Shown here in pieces: positions 17,319 through 25,388 of a DNA stretch of 64,000 bases. The position numbers and the translations under genes are program-made. Under the pieces are notes generated by a model that saw only the letters and a program-made list of their open reading frames with translations, searched no databases and had not been told where the DNA came from. Each line of letters begins with the position of its first letter. The stretch's first letter is position 1. The stretch is from the NCBI GenBank assembly GCA_016793465.1, contig JAEUJW010000066.1, positions 1 to 64,000 of the forward strand, read 5' to 3'. Origin of the DNA: Myxococcales bacterium. Lineage in GTDB: Bacteria > Myxococcota > Polyangia > Nannocystales > Nannocystaceae.

Positions 17319-18542
17319 ATGGAAGCCGAAGCCACGACCCCCACGAGCCACGGCGGGATCCTGTTCCCGCTCGACATGTTCCGTCCGACCACGCTGGCCG
17401 CCGCCCTCGCCGAGGTGCTGATCAGCAAGGTCCGCAACATCCTCGACGCGACCGTCGAGATCTCCCGCCACCCCGCCGTCCCGCTGGTGCTCGCGCGCAT
17501 CCACGGCACCGTCGTCGGCGACGACCCGGCCGAGTTCTGGCGCGAAAACCAGGACCTCGCGCTCGTCGTCAGCCAGGTCACCCCGCGCCAGTGCTTCGTG
17601 TACTACGCGCGCAGCGGCGAGAACCGCCGCGAGGGCTTCCTGGTCGCCCAGCGCGGCCAGGCGATCGCCGCCGACGACAGCAACCGCGACGACACCCCCG
17701 GCAAGGGCGGCCACTGGCCGGTCGCTCGCCTGTGCGAGCAGATGCGGATCTCCCCGCTCGACCTCGCCGAGGGCTTCCCCGGCGGCCCGCGCGTCGAGCT
17801 CTCGCTGATGGAGCCCCGCGGCAACGACCAGCAGCTCCTCATGCTGCTCGCCGGCCAGCCCGCCGGCGGCGAAGGCGAACCCGAGGAGGCCTACGACGAC
17901 GAGCCCCAGCCGCCCCCGCCGCCGCCGGCCCGCGGGCCGAGCCTGACCCAGGGCTTCGGCGCCCCACCGGCACAGCCCTCCGCCCCGGCCAGCCCCGCCC
18001 CGGCCAACCGCCCCGCCGCGCAGGCCAACCGCCCGCCGTCCGTGAGCGCGGCCGAGGACGCCAAGCGCCGCGCGACCGAGAAAGCCGCCGAACAGCAAGA
18101 GATCTCCCAGCGCGGCAACGACGCCGCCCGCAAGCTCCGGTTCGTCGAGGACGACCTCGGCGCGGTCGTCACCCTGCCCGTCGAGCTGTCCGAGACCGAC
18201 ATCCTGCGGCCCTTCCAGATCTCCCGGGTCGACGGCAACGCGCCCGACGCCCTGCCCTCGGCCACCCGCGACCGCCTGCAAGGCCGCGCGCTCGACTTCG
18301 CCGTCGTCGTCGAGTTCCTGTCCGAGGTGTTCCTCGACAACCAGCCGCTCAGCCGCGCCAAATTCGAAGAGCGTGCCCAGACCGGCGAGCTCGGCGGCAC
18401 CAAGGTCCAGCTGCTCGAGGTGCTCGCCCCGCGCCTCGGACCCGGCACGCTCGTCCGCCTCGGCGGCCGCAACGTGTACGTCTCGCGCCACGGCGGCGCC
18501 GCCCTGCCGGCCAGCCTCATCCTCGAGCTGCTGAAGGGCTGA
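17319..18542 (+). CDS. two-domain protein of unknown function
   Basis: 407 residues without a signal peptide. Residues 1-185 form a first domain (LAAALAEVLISKVRNILDAT, CFVYYARSGENRREGFLVAQ). Residues ~190-245 are a Pro/Ala-rich linker, 245-270 a charged helix, and 270-407 a second domain (LGAVVTLPVELSETDILRPF, AVVVEFLSEVF) ending in a short helix. The linker suggests a cytoplasmic adaptor. I do not recognise the family. A large downstream hairpin (18570-18600) probably ends transcription. Confidence 0.65.
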   Translation: MEAEATTPTSHGGILFPLDMFRPTTLAAALAEVLISKVRNILDATVEISRHPAVPLVLARIHGTVVGDDPAEFWRENQDLALVVSQVTPRQCFVYYARSGENRREGFLVAQRGQAIAADDSNRDDTPGKGGHWPVARLCEQMRISPLDLAEGFPGGPRVELSLMEPRGNDQQLLMLLAGQPAGGEGEPEEAYDDEPQPPPPPPARGPSLTQGFGAPPAQPSAPASPAPANRPAAQANRPPSVSAAEDAKRRATEKAAEQQEISQRGNDAARKLRFVEDDLGAVVTLPVELSETDILRPFQISRVDGNAPDALPSATRDRLQGRALDFAVVVEFLSEVFLDNQPLSRAKFEERAQTGELGGTKVQLLEVLAPRLGPGTLVRLGGRNVYVSRHGGAALPASLILELLKG

Positions 18543-18569
18543 GCCTGAAAATTTCAGGTTCGAAACGAC

Positions 18570-18600
18570 CGAGCGCGCGGGCCAACGGCTCGCGCGCTCG
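18570..18600 (+). terminator. strong GC-rich hairpin
   Basis: CGAGCGCGCG (18570-18579) and CGCGCGCTCG (18591-18600) form a perfect 10-bp stem with an 11-nt loop, followed by TCTT. It lies 27 nt after the stop of the 17319 gene. A small palindrome CCTGAAA-A-TTTCAGG sits just before it at 18544-18558. Confidence 0.55.
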
Positions 18601-18645
18601 TCTTGCTCGACCGGGGGCCTCGTGGCCTCGTGAGGCTCCGGCAGC

Positions 18646-19101
18646 TCAGGCCGAGAGGTGCATCTTCAGGCTCGAAAGGATCGCCTCTTCACGCGCTCCG
18701 ACCGACGCCTCCGTCGGGTCGCTGAGCTTGTCGCGGATCAGCGCCTCGAGGATGGTGGCCCGCTCGGGATTCGGCGGCAGATGCTGAGCCAGGCCGAGCT
18801 TGCGGCTGGCGAGCACCTTGAGGAACGGCTCGATCTTGCGGATCTCCTGGGCGATGCGCATCGTCGCATCCTTGCCCTCGCCGCGCTTGACCTGGAACTT
18901 GGGCGCGCAGCGCTCCACCGCGGCCACGAGGTCGCGGGCCAGATCGACGTCGACCTGATCCTCCACCCCGAAGCTGGCCACGACGATGGGACGGCTCTGC
19001 GCCTTCTTGTTCCCCTCACCCGACCACCACACGTTGTGCGCGATGGACAGGTACGTCCGCCGCGACTCACCACACCGAACTTTGTTCCTTCGCAGATACA
19101 T
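18646..19101 (-). CDS. short protein resembling the N-terminus of IS1634/IS4-type transposases
   Basis: 151 residues. The opening (MYLRRNKVRCGESRRTYL, then a stretch ending VVASFGVEDQVD) follows the usual pattern of IS1634-like DDE transposase N-termini: a basic strand, a Tyr-x-x-hydrophobic segment and an Arg-x-Val-x-x-(F/L)G block. These enzymes run to about 500 residues and carry DDE catalytic residues. Here the frame stops after a 50-residue charged helical tail, and no catalytic core follows within the next 100 bp. It is either a truncated remnant or a domesticated N-domain. Neighbouring DNA (19102-19350) is less GC-biased than the rest. No terminal inverted repeats were identified. Confidence 0.45.
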   Translation of the reverse strand: MYLRRNKVRCGESRRTYLSIAHNVWWSGEGNKKAQSRPIVVASFGVEDQVDVDLARDLVAAVERCAPKFQVKRGEGKDATMRIAQEIRKIEPFLKVLASRKLGLAQHLPPNPERATILEALIRDKLSDPTEASVGAREEAILSSLKMHLSA

Positions 19102-19467
19102 AGGGATAATCCTTCCTCAAGGCTAATTCAGGGCCCCTCGACGACCTCGGCACTCGCCGGCACTTTTGGACGCTGGTCTCGAGAGTTCCTTCATGGCCTA
19201 GTTTCCGTTCTGCTTGCCCCTCGTCTGCACCGCCAAAAGGGCCGCTTGTGCCCACGAATCCAAGGCTAGCGTTTGCGCCAGACTGAAGCCAGGGGCTTTT
19301 CGAATTTTCCTGCCATTCGCCGATGTGCGTTGCTCCTGGCCACACGAGGCCCCCGACGGTGATCCGTCGGGGTCCCATGCGACGTAGGGCCACGCGCGGC
19401 ACCTGGAGCCAAGCCGCGTTCGGGTCAGCGGCCGGCGAGCCTGTTCGCCTCGCAGAGCCCCCAGGGC
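19102..19467. other. gene-free interval
   Basis: I see no credible gene in these 366 bp. The first 250 bp are less GC-rich and lack codon periodicity, which may mark DNA brought by the adjacent transposase-like remnant. The only clear structure is the hairpin at 19351-19372. Confidence 0.5.
19351..19372 (-). terminator. hairpin downstream of asnS
   Basis: CCCCGACGG-TGAT-CCGTCGGGG is a perfect 9-bp stem with a tetraloop, about 95 nt beyond the asnS stop. It lacks a T-run, as is common in GC-rich genomes. Confidence 0.45.
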
Positions 19468-20859
19468 TCAGAACTCGCAGGTCCGCGGCGTCCGCGGGAA
19501 CGGGATCACGTCGCGGATGTTCTCCATGCCGGTGACGTACATGACGAGGCGCTCGAAGCCGAGGCCGAAGCCGGCGTGCGGGGCGGTGCCGAAGCGGCGG
19601 GTGTCGAGGTACCAGGCGTAGTCCACCGGGTCGAGGTGCCCCTGGGCGATGGTCTCGGTGAGCACGTCGAGCCGCTCCTCGCGCTGCGAACCACCGATCA
19701 GCTCGCCGATCTTCGGGACCAGCAGGTCCATGGCCGCGACCGTCCGCCCGTCGTCGTTGCGGCGCATGTAGAAGGCTTTGATCTCCTTCGGGTAGCCGGT
19801 GACGAACACGGGCCGACCGACGAGCGTCTCGGTGAGGTAGCGCTCGTGCTCGGCCTGGAGGTTGGCGCCCCAGTGGACCGGGAACTCGAACTTCTGACCG
19901 CTCGCCTCGAGCCGCTTGATCGCCTCGGTGTAGGGCATGCGCTCGAAGTCGGCGGCGAGCACGTGCTCGAGCCGTTTAATCAATCCGGGGTCGATGCGGT
20001 CGTTGAAGAACGCGAGGTCCTCGCCGCAGCGGTCGAGGGCGGTGCGCATGAGGTGCTTAACGAAGGCCTCGGCGAGGTCCATGTCGTCGTCGAGGTCGCA
20101 CCAGGCCATCTCGGGCTCGATCATCCAGAACTCGGCGACGTGGCGGGCGGTGTTGCTGTTCTCGGCGCGGAAGGTCGGGCCGAAGGTGTAGATCTCCGAG
20201 AGGCCGAGGGCGAAGGTCTCGCCGTTGAGCTGACCCGACACGGTGAGGTAGGTCGGCTTGCTGAAGAAGTCCTGATGCCAGTCGACCTTGCCGTCGGGCG
20301 TGCGCGGGGGCTTGTCGACGTCGATCGTGGTCACGCGGAACATCTCGCCGGCGCCCTCGGCGTCGGCGGCGGTGATGATCGGCGTGTGCACGTAGACGAA
20401 CCCGCGGTCCTGGTAGAACTGGTGGATCGCCTGGGCCAGGGCGCTGCGCACCCGGAAGACCGCGCCGAAGGTGTTGGTGCGCGCGCGCAGGTGGGCCACC
20501 GTGCGCAGGAACTCGAAGGTGTGGCGCTTCTTTTGTAGCGGGAAAGTGCTGTCGGCGAGGCCGATGACGCTGACCTGCGTGGCCTTCAGCTCGACCTTCT
20601 GGCCGGCGGCGGGCGAGGCGACCAGCTCGCCGACGACGTCGACCGAGCTGCCGGTGCTGACGTGGCGCAGGCCGTCGAAGTTGTCGAGGGTCGACGGACA
20701 CACGACCTGCAGGCTGGCGAAGCAGGAGCCGTCGTTGAGCTCGAGGAACAGCACCTGCTTGCTGTCGCGGGACGTACGGACCCAGCCCTTGACCCGCACG
20801 CCGGCGCGGGGCGGCTCTTGGCGGAGGACGTCGACGATCTTGGTGCGCGCGGTCTGCAT
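19468..20859 (-). CDS. asnS: asparaginyl-tRNA synthetase
   Basis: 463 residues, the usual AsnRS length. The N-terminal OB-fold anticodon-binding domain ([21 protein letters not shown]) is followed by the class II catalytic core: motif 2 [12 protein letters not shown] and motif 3 [21 protein letters not shown], with the AsnRS-specific ending IPFPRTP. It charges tRNA-Asn with asparagine in the cytosol. ATG 20859 gives the canonical N-terminus; TACCCT ends 9 nt upstream. Divergent from queE with 48 bp between starts. Confidence 0.96.
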   Translation of the reverse strand: MQTARTKIVDVLRQEPPRAGVRVKGWVRTSRDSKQVLFLELNDGSCFASLQVVCPSTLDNFDGLRHVSTGSSVDVVGELVASPAAGQKVELKATQVSVIGLADSTFPLQKKRHTFEFLRTVAHLRARTNTFGAVFRVRSALAQAIHQFYQDRGFVYVHTPIITAADAEGAGEMFRVTTIDVDKPPRTPDGKVDWHQDFFSKPTYLTVSGQLNGETFALGLSEIYTFGPTFRAENSNTARHVAEFWMIEPEMAWCDLDDDMDLAEAFVKHLMRTALDRCGEDLAFFNDRIDPGLIKRLEHVLAADFERMPYTEAIKRLEASGQKFEFPVHWGANLQAEHERYLTETLVGRPVFVTGYPKEIKAFYMRRNDDGRTVAAMDLLVPKIGELIGGSQREERLDVLTETIAQGHLDPVDYAWYLDTRRFGTAPHAGFGLGFERLVMYVTGMENIRDVIPFPRTPRTCEF

Positions 20860-20868
20860 GGGGCCGGG

Positions 20869-20874
20869 AGGGTA
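20869..20874 (-). promoter_or_regulatory. -10 hexamer of asnS promoter
   Basis: TACCCT preceded by TGC (extended -10) on the minus strand, ending 9 nt before the asnS ATG. The transcription start is expected at or within 2-3 nt of the start codon. Confidence 0.45.
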
Positions 20875-20895
20875 GCACCGGCGGCGCGCGTGCGG

Positions 20896-20901
20896 TATGG
20901 A
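20896..20901 (+). promoter_or_regulatory. possible -10 of queE promoter
   Basis: TATGGA ends 6 nt before GTG 20908. The sixth base departs from the TANNNT pattern seen at other genes. The spacing is the same, and it is back-to-back with the asnS promoter. Confidence 0.3.
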
Positions 20902-20907
20902 CCCCGC

Positions 20908-21618
20908 GTGGGCGGCTCGCTGAAGATCCGGGAGAGGTTCGTCTCGCTGCAGGGCGAGGGCTCGCTCGTCGGCGTGCCGAGCTCGTTCGTCCGGGTCGCC
21001 GGCTGCAACCTGCGCTGCACGTGGTGCGACTCGCCGGAGACGTCGTGGGACCCGCGGGGCGAGCAGATCTCCATCGACGAGCTGGTGGCGTTCTGCACCG
21101 CGGGGCCGCGGCACGTGGTCCTGACCGGCGGCGAGCCGCTGCTGTTCCCCGGGGTCGCGCAGCTCAGTCGGCGCCTGCGGGCGGCGGGGCACCACATCAC
21201 CGTCGAGACCGCGGGCACGGTGTGGCTCGACGGGCTCGAGTGCGACCTGCTGTCGCTGTCGCCGAAGCTGGCCCACAGCACGCCGTGGCGGCGGGCGCCG
21301 GCGCTGGCCGAGCGGCACGAGCGGCTGCGGCTCGACGCCGCCGTCTTGGCCCGCCTGCTGGCGGCGTACGCGTGGCAGCTGAAGTTCGTGGTCCGGGCCG
21401 ACGCGGCCGCGGCCGACCTGCGGGAGATCGACGGGCTGCTGGCGACGCTGGCGGTGCCAGCGAGCGAGCGCTGGCGGGTGCTGCTGATGCCGGAGTGCGT
21501 CGACCCGGCGGCGCTGGTCGCGAGCATGCAGGCGCTGGTCGCGGCGTGCGTCGAGCGGGGCTACCGGCTCGGCGAGCGCCAGCACATCGCGCTGTTCGGG
21601 CACACGCCGGGGACGTGA
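20908..21618 (+). CDS. queE: 7-carboxy-7-deazaguanine synthase (radical SAM)
   Basis: 236 residues. The radical-SAM cluster-binding cysteines C33-x3-C37-x2-C40 lie in [11 protein letters not shown], preceded by the QueE-typical [14 protein letters not shown]. The glycine-rich [11 protein letters not shown] block follows. It converts 6-carboxy-5,6,7,8-tetrahydropterin to 7-carboxy-7-deazaguanine on the route to queuosine and archaeosine-type bases. GTG 20908 is the only in-frame start that keeps the conserved N-terminus. It leads a same-strand run with hemJ. Other que genes are not in the window. Confidence 0.9.
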   Translation: MGGSLKIRERFVSLQGEGSLVGVPSSFVRVAGCNLRCTWCDSPETSWDPRGEQISIDELVAFCTAGPRHVVLTGGEPLLFPGVAQLSRRLRAAGHHITVETAGTVWLDGLECDLLSLSPKLAHSTPWRRAPALAERHERLRLDAAVLARLLAAYAWQLKFVVRADAAAADLREIDGLLATLAVPASERWRVLLMPECVDPAALVASMQALVAACVERGYRLGERQHIALFGHTPGT

Positions 21619-21626
21619 GGCTGGGT

Positions 21627-21632
21627 TAGACT
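21627..21632 (+). promoter_or_regulatory. -10 hexamer of hemJ promoter
   Basis: TAGACT ends exactly 7 nt before GTG 21640, so transcription should begin at the G of the start codon. There is no Shine-Dalgarno sequence in the 21 nt after queE. Confidence 0.5.
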
Positions 21633-21639
21633 GCCGGCC

Positions 21640-22080
21640 GTGGACTACCACTGGCTGCGCGCCTTCCACATCATCGGCGTCATCACCTGGTTCGCCGGGC
21701 TCTTCTATATTTTTCGCCTGTACGTGTACCACGTGGAGAACCACGGCAAGCCCGAGGTGACCGCGGTGCTGGCGGTCATGGAGCGCAAGCTGTACCGGGC
21801 GATCTGCTGGCCGTCGATGGTGTTCGCGGCGACCTTCGGCGCGCTGCTGTGGGCGCAGATGCCGGGGCACTACCTCGCGCAGCCGTGGTTCCACGTGAAG
21901 ATGCTCGGGCTGGCGGTCTTGCTCGGGTATCACTTCTACGCGGGCAAGGTCCGGCGCGACCTCGAGTCCGGGCGCTGCCTGCTGACCTCGCGGCAGTGCC
22001 GCATGATCAACGAGGTCCCCGTGCTGCCGCTCGTGCTCATGGTCATCATGGCGGTCGTCAAGCCGCGGCTGTGGGGGTAG
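21640..22080 (+). CDS. hemJ: protoporphyrinogen IX oxidase, HemJ type
   Basis: 146 residues with four transmembrane helices. The family-defining N-terminus [19 protein letters not shown] has the conserved His (H10), and the second conserved motif ERKLYRAI is present. Later blocks [14 protein letters not shown] and FLY-like [12 protein letters not shown] match HemJ (UPF0093). HemJ oxidises protoporphyrinogen IX to protoporphyrin IX at the inner membrane in heme synthesis, in bacteria that lack or supplement HemY/HemG. hemF lies 10 kb away. GTG start, leaderless-type promoter. Confidence 0.9.
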   Translation: MDYHWLRAFHIIGVITWFAGLFYIFRLYVYHVENHGKPEVTAVLAVMERKLYRAICWPSMVFAATFGALLWAQMPGHYLAQPWFHVKMLGLAVLLGYHFYAGKVRRDLESGRCLLTSRQCRMINEVPVLPLVLMVIMAVVKPRLWG

Positions 22081-22083
22081 GAT
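22078..22083 (+). promoter_or_regulatory. -10 hexamer overlapping the hemJ stop codon
   Basis: TAGGAT uses the TAG stop of hemJ as its first half and ends 6 nt before ATG 22090, another leaderless-type arrangement. Confidence 0.4.
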
Positions 22084-22089
22084 CGCGGC

Positions 22090-22818
22090 ATGCGGGCCGG
22101 GTGGATCGGGCTTTGTCTGCTGGCCGGGTGCTCGGGCTCGGAGGCGTGCGTCGACTTCACCGACGAGGTGCTCGTGGTCGTCTCGCTCACCGATGACGGC
22201 GACGGGGCGCGCGTCGAGGTCGCGCTGCGGCGCGCCTCGGAGGGCGACGACTCGATCCCGGTCAGGCTGTGCGCCGGCGACAGCCTGACGTTCGACGGGG
22301 CCGCGCTCGCGGGGGTCAAGCGGCCGAGCGGCGCGGTGGTGTACGAGGCCGAGGTCGCCTCGGAGACGCGGACCGGGCCGGTCGTGCACACGCTGCGGCA
22401 CGAGGGCGACGGCGCCAGCGAGTTCGCGGCGGAGGTCGACGCGCCGGGGTTCGCGATCTCGGCGCCGGAGGCCGACGCGAAGCTGAAGCGGGCCGAGGAG
22501 CTGGCGGTCGCGTGGGCGCCGCCCGGGCCGGCGGGGGCGACGCTGACGCTGCGGGTCGCCGACGAGATCGACGGGGAGCAGTGTCTGGAGGCGCCGGTCG
22601 AGCTCGAGGAGGCGGACGACGGCGAGGCGACGGTGGCGGCGGGCACGATCGTGTTGTCGCCCGACAAGAGCCCGACGGCGACCTGCGAGGGGTTCGTGAC
22701 GCTGTCGCGGCGGGCCAGCGTGGCCCTGGAGGTGACCCGGGGCGGGGCAACGCTGCACCCGGACAGTCGCATGGAGGCGACAAACTCGCGCGCACAGCCG
22801 TTCCGGTCGGTGCCTTGA
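22090..22818 (+). CDS. lipoprotein, function unknown
   Basis: 242 residues with a very short signal ending LLAGC. The mature protein is acidic (many Asp/Glu), beta-rich, with paired cysteines ([34 protein letters not shown]). This is consistent with a disulfide-stabilised surface lipoprotein. No family recognised. It sits between hemJ and a small membrane protein on the same strand. Confidence 0.65.
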   Translation: MRAGWIGLCLLAGCSGSEACVDFTDEVLVVVSLTDDGDGARVEVALRRASEGDDSIPVRLCAGDSLTFDGAALAGVKRPSGAVVYEAEVASETRTGPVVHTLRHEGDGASEFAAEVDAPGFAISAPEADAKLKRAEELAVAWAPPGPAGATLTLRVADEIDGEQCLEAPVELEEADDGEATVAAGTIVLSPDKSPTATCEGFVTLSRRASVALEVTRGGATLHPDSRMEATNSRAQPFRSVP

Positions 22819-22850
22819 CCCTCGCGGTCGGGCTGCTGCAAAGTCGAGGC

Positions 22851-23210
22851 ATGTCGCGCAAGGCGCTCCTCATCCGCGTGCTGATCTTCGGGCCGCTGTT
22901 TTTGTACTTCGGCTGGGGCGCGATCAAGAAGTGCAACGCCGAGCAGGAGGCGGAGCAGCAGGCCGCCGCGGACAAGGCCAGGGCCGAGGCGGAGATCAAG
23001 GCGGCGACGACGACGCGTCCGCTGCCGGGCGGCGGGTCGATCAACGTGGTCGAGCTGACGCCCGAGCAGGCCGAGCGGCTGTACGGCATCAAGCAGGCGC
23101 CCGAGGGCGAGGCCAAGGCGCCGCCGGCGAGCGACGTGAAGGCGCCCGCCGCCCCGCCGCCCGCCCCGCCCGCGGGCGAGGCCGTGGCGCCGGAAGCCAA
23201 AGCCGACTGA
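22851..23210 (+). CDS. small membrane-anchored protein with Pro/Ala-rich tail
   Basis: 119 residues. A basic start (MSRKALLIR) leads into one hydrophobic anchor ([16 protein letters not shown]), a charged Glu/Ala coiled-coil-like stretch (~25-48), a short motif ([19 protein letters not shown]), and a Pro/Ala-rich end. Function unknown. GAGG lies 3 nt before the ATG, rather close. It precedes cyaY by 15 bp and may be co-transcribed. Confidence 0.6.
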   Translation: MSRKALLIRVLIFGPLFLYFGWGAIKKCNAEQEAEQQAAADKARAEAEIKAATTTRPLPGGGSINVVELTPEQAERLYGIKQAPEGEAKAPPASDVKAPAAPPPAPPAGEAVAPEAKAD

Positions 23211-23225
23211 GCGAGGGAGTGCGCC

Positions 23226-23540
23226 ATGGACAGCAGCGATTTCTTCAAAAATTCGGCGAAGGCGCTGGCCCGCATCGACGCGGCGCTCGGCGAGGTCGAC
23301 GACGAGCGGATGGACGTGCAGCTCGCGGGCGACGTGCTGACGATCGGGTTCGCCGACGGCGCGCGCTACGTGATCAACGCGCACAGCGCGGCCCGGCAGA
23401 TCTGGATGGCCGCGGGCACCACGGCCTGGCACTTCGACGACGAGGGCGGGCGCTGGGTGGCCAGGCGGACCGGCGACGAGCTGATGGGGACGGTGGCGCG
23501 GGTCGTGGGGGCGAAGCTGGGGACGCAGGTCGCGGTGTAA
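23226..23540 (+). CDS. cyaY: CyaY/frataxin-family iron-binding protein
   Basis: 104 residues matching the frataxin fold. An acidic N-terminal helix carries several Asp/Glu (LARIDAALGEVDDERMDV), the usual iron-binding ridge. Strands follow with VLTIGFADGARYVINAHSAARQIWMA and a Trp-containing TAWHFDDEGGRWV. CyaY supplies or regulates iron for Fe-S cluster assembly by IscS/IscU. A good ribosome site GAGGGAG lies 7 nt before the ATG, contrasting with the leaderless genes nearby. Confidence 0.88.
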   Translation: MDSSDFFKNSAKALARIDAALGEVDDERMDVQLAGDVLTIGFADGARYVINAHSAARQIWMAAGTTAWHFDDEGGRWVARRTGDELMGTVARVVGAKLGTQVAV

Positions 23541-23541
23541 C

Positions 23542-24378
23542 TTGCGGGGAGGTCGCCTGCTCTGCGTTGCGGTGTGCGCCGGCATGGGCTGTGCGACGAT
23601 CTCGAGCGACCAGACGGTGCGGACCTTGCCGGGCGGGCGCACCCTCGAGGTCCAGAGCCGCGTGACCGAGCGGCAGCTCGAGGCGCGGTGGTTGCAGCGC
23701 GGGGACTCGCTGTCGATCGAGCTGGTCGAGCACCGGCACTGTCAGCAGGCCCTGCGGGTCGCGGTGACGCGGGAGCTGACCGACGTGCGGCGGGCCGACG
23801 CGGGCATCTATTTCGAGTACGCGGCGGCGGCGGTGCTGCTCGGGCTGGCGGTGCTGAGCTTCGCCGAGCCGGAGGTGTTCGCGGTGCAGACGCGCCAGGA
23901 CGGGCGGATCTACCGCGACCCGAAGACGGGCTACGCGCTCGGCGGGGTGTTCATGGGGCTCGGCATGGGGGCCCTCGGCGCGGGCATCTACGACAGCGTG
24001 CGGGCGCGCGACCGGGTGCAACGCCGCGAGGAGGTGGCGCTGCAGCCGGGGCCGGCGGCGGACTGCGAGGCGCCGACGTTGCCGGCGAGCCGGCGGCAGA
24101 TCGAGCTGCAGCTCGGGGCGCACCGCGGGCGCGGGGTCACGGACCTCGACGGGCGGGTGCACTTCGACCTGCCGGGGCCCGAGCTGTGGCCGGCGGACGC
24201 GGCCCCGTCGGCGCCGCTGACGATCGAGGGCGGCGACGACGGCGCGACGCGGCGTCAGGTGTGGCGGGGCGTGCTGCGGGCGGGCATGTCGCGCGAGGTG
24301 CCGATCGAGGTCGTGCTGCCCTACGAGGTCACGCGGGCGACGCCGCAGACCGGGGTGGCGCAGTCGCCGATGATGTGA
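23542..24378 (+). CDS. lipoprotein with an internal transmembrane pair
   Basis: 278 residues. The signal LLCVAVCAGMGC ends in lipobox GMGC. After ~70 polar residues, two hydrophobic segments (FEYAAAAVLLGLAVLSF and ALGGVFMGLGMGALGAGIY) follow, separated by a short loop. The C-terminal domain has a GVTDLDGRVHFDLPG block like carboxypeptidase-regulatory beta domains. The only start placing the lipobox properly is TTG 23542, one base after the cyaY stop, which implies translational coupling. Confidence 0.6.
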   Translation: MRGGRLLCVAVCAGMGCATISSDQTVRTLPGGRTLEVQSRVTERQLEARWLQRGDSLSIELVEHRHCQQALRVAVTRELTDVRRADAGIYFEYAAAAVLLGLAVLSFAEPEVFAVQTRQDGRIYRDPKTGYALGGVFMGLGMGALGAGIYDSVRARDRVQRREEVALQPGPAADCEAPTLPASRRQIELQLGAHRGRGVTDLDGRVHFDLPGPELWPADAAPSAPLTIEGGDDGATRRQVWRGVLRAGMSREVPIEVVLPYEVTRATPQTGVAQSPMM

Positions 24379-24720
24379 CGCGATGAGCGCGACGCGTGAC
24401 CTCGAGGACGACGGGCGGCCGACTGTGGCGACGCAGACCCGATGTGGTGCGGTTCGCACCGCTCGCCCGGACGCGACGAGTCGTCGTGGTGCGGTTCGCA
24501 CCGCTCGCCCGGACGCGACGAGTCGTCGTGGTGCGGTTCGCACCGCTCGTCCGGACGCGACGAGTCGTCGTGGTGCGGTTCGCACCGCTCGTCCGGTGGC
24601 GACGAGTCGTCGTGATGCGGTTCGCGGGGCTCGTCCGGAGGCGACGAGTCGTTGTGGTGAGGCTCGGGTGGTGCGTCTCGCTGCGGCGACGCGTCGGGTG
24701 GTTCGCGGCGGGGGGGCGTG
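24379..24720. other. intergenic interval holding a tandem-repeat array
   Basis: No convincing gene. Both strands stay open in several frames because the repeat unit is 42 bp (14 codons), giving repetitive Arg/Val/Ala or His/Asp/Ser/Pro peptides with no start context. A GGGGGG ribosome site for folK lies at the right end (24711-24716). Confidence 0.6.
24445..24654. repeat. five tandem 42-bp units, each with two inverted repeats
   Basis: Units start at 24445, 24487, 24529, 24571 and 24613. A decayed sixth follows to about 24696. The first three are nearly identical; units 4 and 5 carry substitutions. Each intact unit holds GGTGCG-GTT-CGCACC (6-bp stem, 3-nt loop) and, 20 nt later, CGACGA-G-TCGTCG. 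Single-stranded, the array would form a chain of alternating hairpins. The fifth unit has lost the first hairpin (CGGGGC replaces CGCACC) but keeps most of the second. Confidence 0.92.
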
Positions 24721-25227
24721 GTGAGCGAGGCGGCGCGGGTGTATGTCGGGCTCGGGAGCAACCTCGGGGATCGGCTGGCGACCTTGCGGAGCGCGGTGGT
24801 CGGGCTGGGGGCGCTGGCGGGCACGGTGGTGGTCGGGTGTTCGCCGGTGTTCGAGACGCGGCCGCTGGGGCCCTCGGAGCTGCCCTACTTAAATGCTGCG
24901 GTGGCGCTCGACACGGGGCTCGCGCCGGAGGACCTGCTGGCGGGCATGCAGGCGGTCGAGCTGGCGCACGGGCGGACGCGGCGGACGCGGTGGGAGGCGC
25001 GCACGCTGGACCTCGACGTGCTGGTGTGGCCGGGGGTCGAGCGGGCGAGCGAATCATTAAAATTGCCGCACCCGGAGCTGCGCGGGCGGGACTTCGTGCT
25101 GGCGCCGCTGGCCGCGCTGGCGCCGGAGCTGCGGCCGCACGGCGAGGCCACGGTGGCCGAGATGCTGGCCGGGCTGGCCGCCGCGGAGCGCACGATCTTG
25201 CGGCAACTGCCCGATCTTCTGTGTTAG
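24721..25227 (+). CDS. folK: 6-hydroxymethyl-7,8-dihydropterin pyrophosphokinase
   Basis: 168 residues with the HPPK landmarks: YVGLGSNLGDR at the start, SPVFETRPLG, the substrate-binding PYLNAAVAL, and the signature RWEARTLDLDVLVW. It transfers pyrophosphate from ATP to 6-hydroxymethyl-7,8-dihydropterin in folate synthesis. GTG 24721 is preferred to the adjacent GTG 24718, because the G6 ribosome site at 24711-24716 leaves 4 nt before 24721. It is followed 16 bp later by tRNA-Val. Confidence 0.92.
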   Translation: MSEAARVYVGLGSNLGDRLATLRSAVVGLGALAGTVVVGCSPVFETRPLGPSELPYLNAAVALDTGLAPEDLLAGMQAVELAHGRTRRTRWEARTLDLDVLVWPGVERASESLKLPHPELRGRDFVLAPLAALAPELRPHGEATVAEMLAGLAAAERTILRQLPDLLC

Positions 25228-25230
25228 GTT
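25225..25230 (+). promoter_or_regulatory. -10 hexamer of tRNA-Val promoter
   Basis: TGTTAGGTT contains an extended -10 (TGT then TAGGTT) starting just before the folK stop and ending 13 nt before the mature tRNA. It would give a 5-7 nt 5' leader. Confidence 0.4.
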
Positions 25231-25243
25231 CGCCGGCCTCCGC

Positions 25244-25315
25244 AGGCGGATAGCTCAGCGGTAGAGCGGCGCCCTTACAAGGCGCGGGTCGCAGGTTCGA
25301 AACCTGTTCCGCCTA
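25244..25315 (+). tRNA. tRNA-Val (anticodon UAC)
   Basis: Complete cloverleaf of 72 nt. The acceptor stem AGGCGGA pairs fully with TCCGCCT and the discriminator is A. The D stem is GCTC/GAGC, and the anticodon stem GCGCC/GGCGC has loop CTTACAA with anticodon TAC at 25276-25278. The variable loop is GGGTC and the T arm GCAGG-TTCGAAA-CCTGT. CCA is not encoded (ACTG follows). It reads GUA and, with U34 modification, other valine codons. Confidence 0.97.
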
Positions 25316-25325
25316 CTGACGAAGA

Positions 25326-25357
25326 AGAGGAGCCGGGTCGATGGGCCCGGCTCCTCT
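25326..25357. terminator. 12-bp perfect hairpin after tRNA-Val
   Basis: AGAGGAGCCGGG (25326-25337) pairs with CCCGGCTCCTCT (25346-25357) across an 8-nt loop. It lies 10 nt after the tRNA and 31 bp beyond the stop of the convergent lipoprotein gene, so it likely works in both directions. Confidence 0.65.
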
Positions 25358-25388
25358 GCTTGCGTCGAACGGCTCGCCTACGGGTGCG

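Noticed and set aside
20860..22758. N-terminal extension of the asnS frame to 1096 residues
   Set aside because: The extra part is antisense to queE, hemJ and 22090. AsnRS homologues start at the ATG at 20859, which also has a -10 just upstream.
24445..24654. CRISPR array
   Set aside because: Units are directly adjacent without spacers, and no cas genes are present.
24321..24824. Proteins read through the 42-bp repeats (Arg/Val or His/Asp repeats)
   Set aside because: All frames stay open because 42 is a multiple of three; there is no start context and the conserved features are inverted repeats rather than codons.
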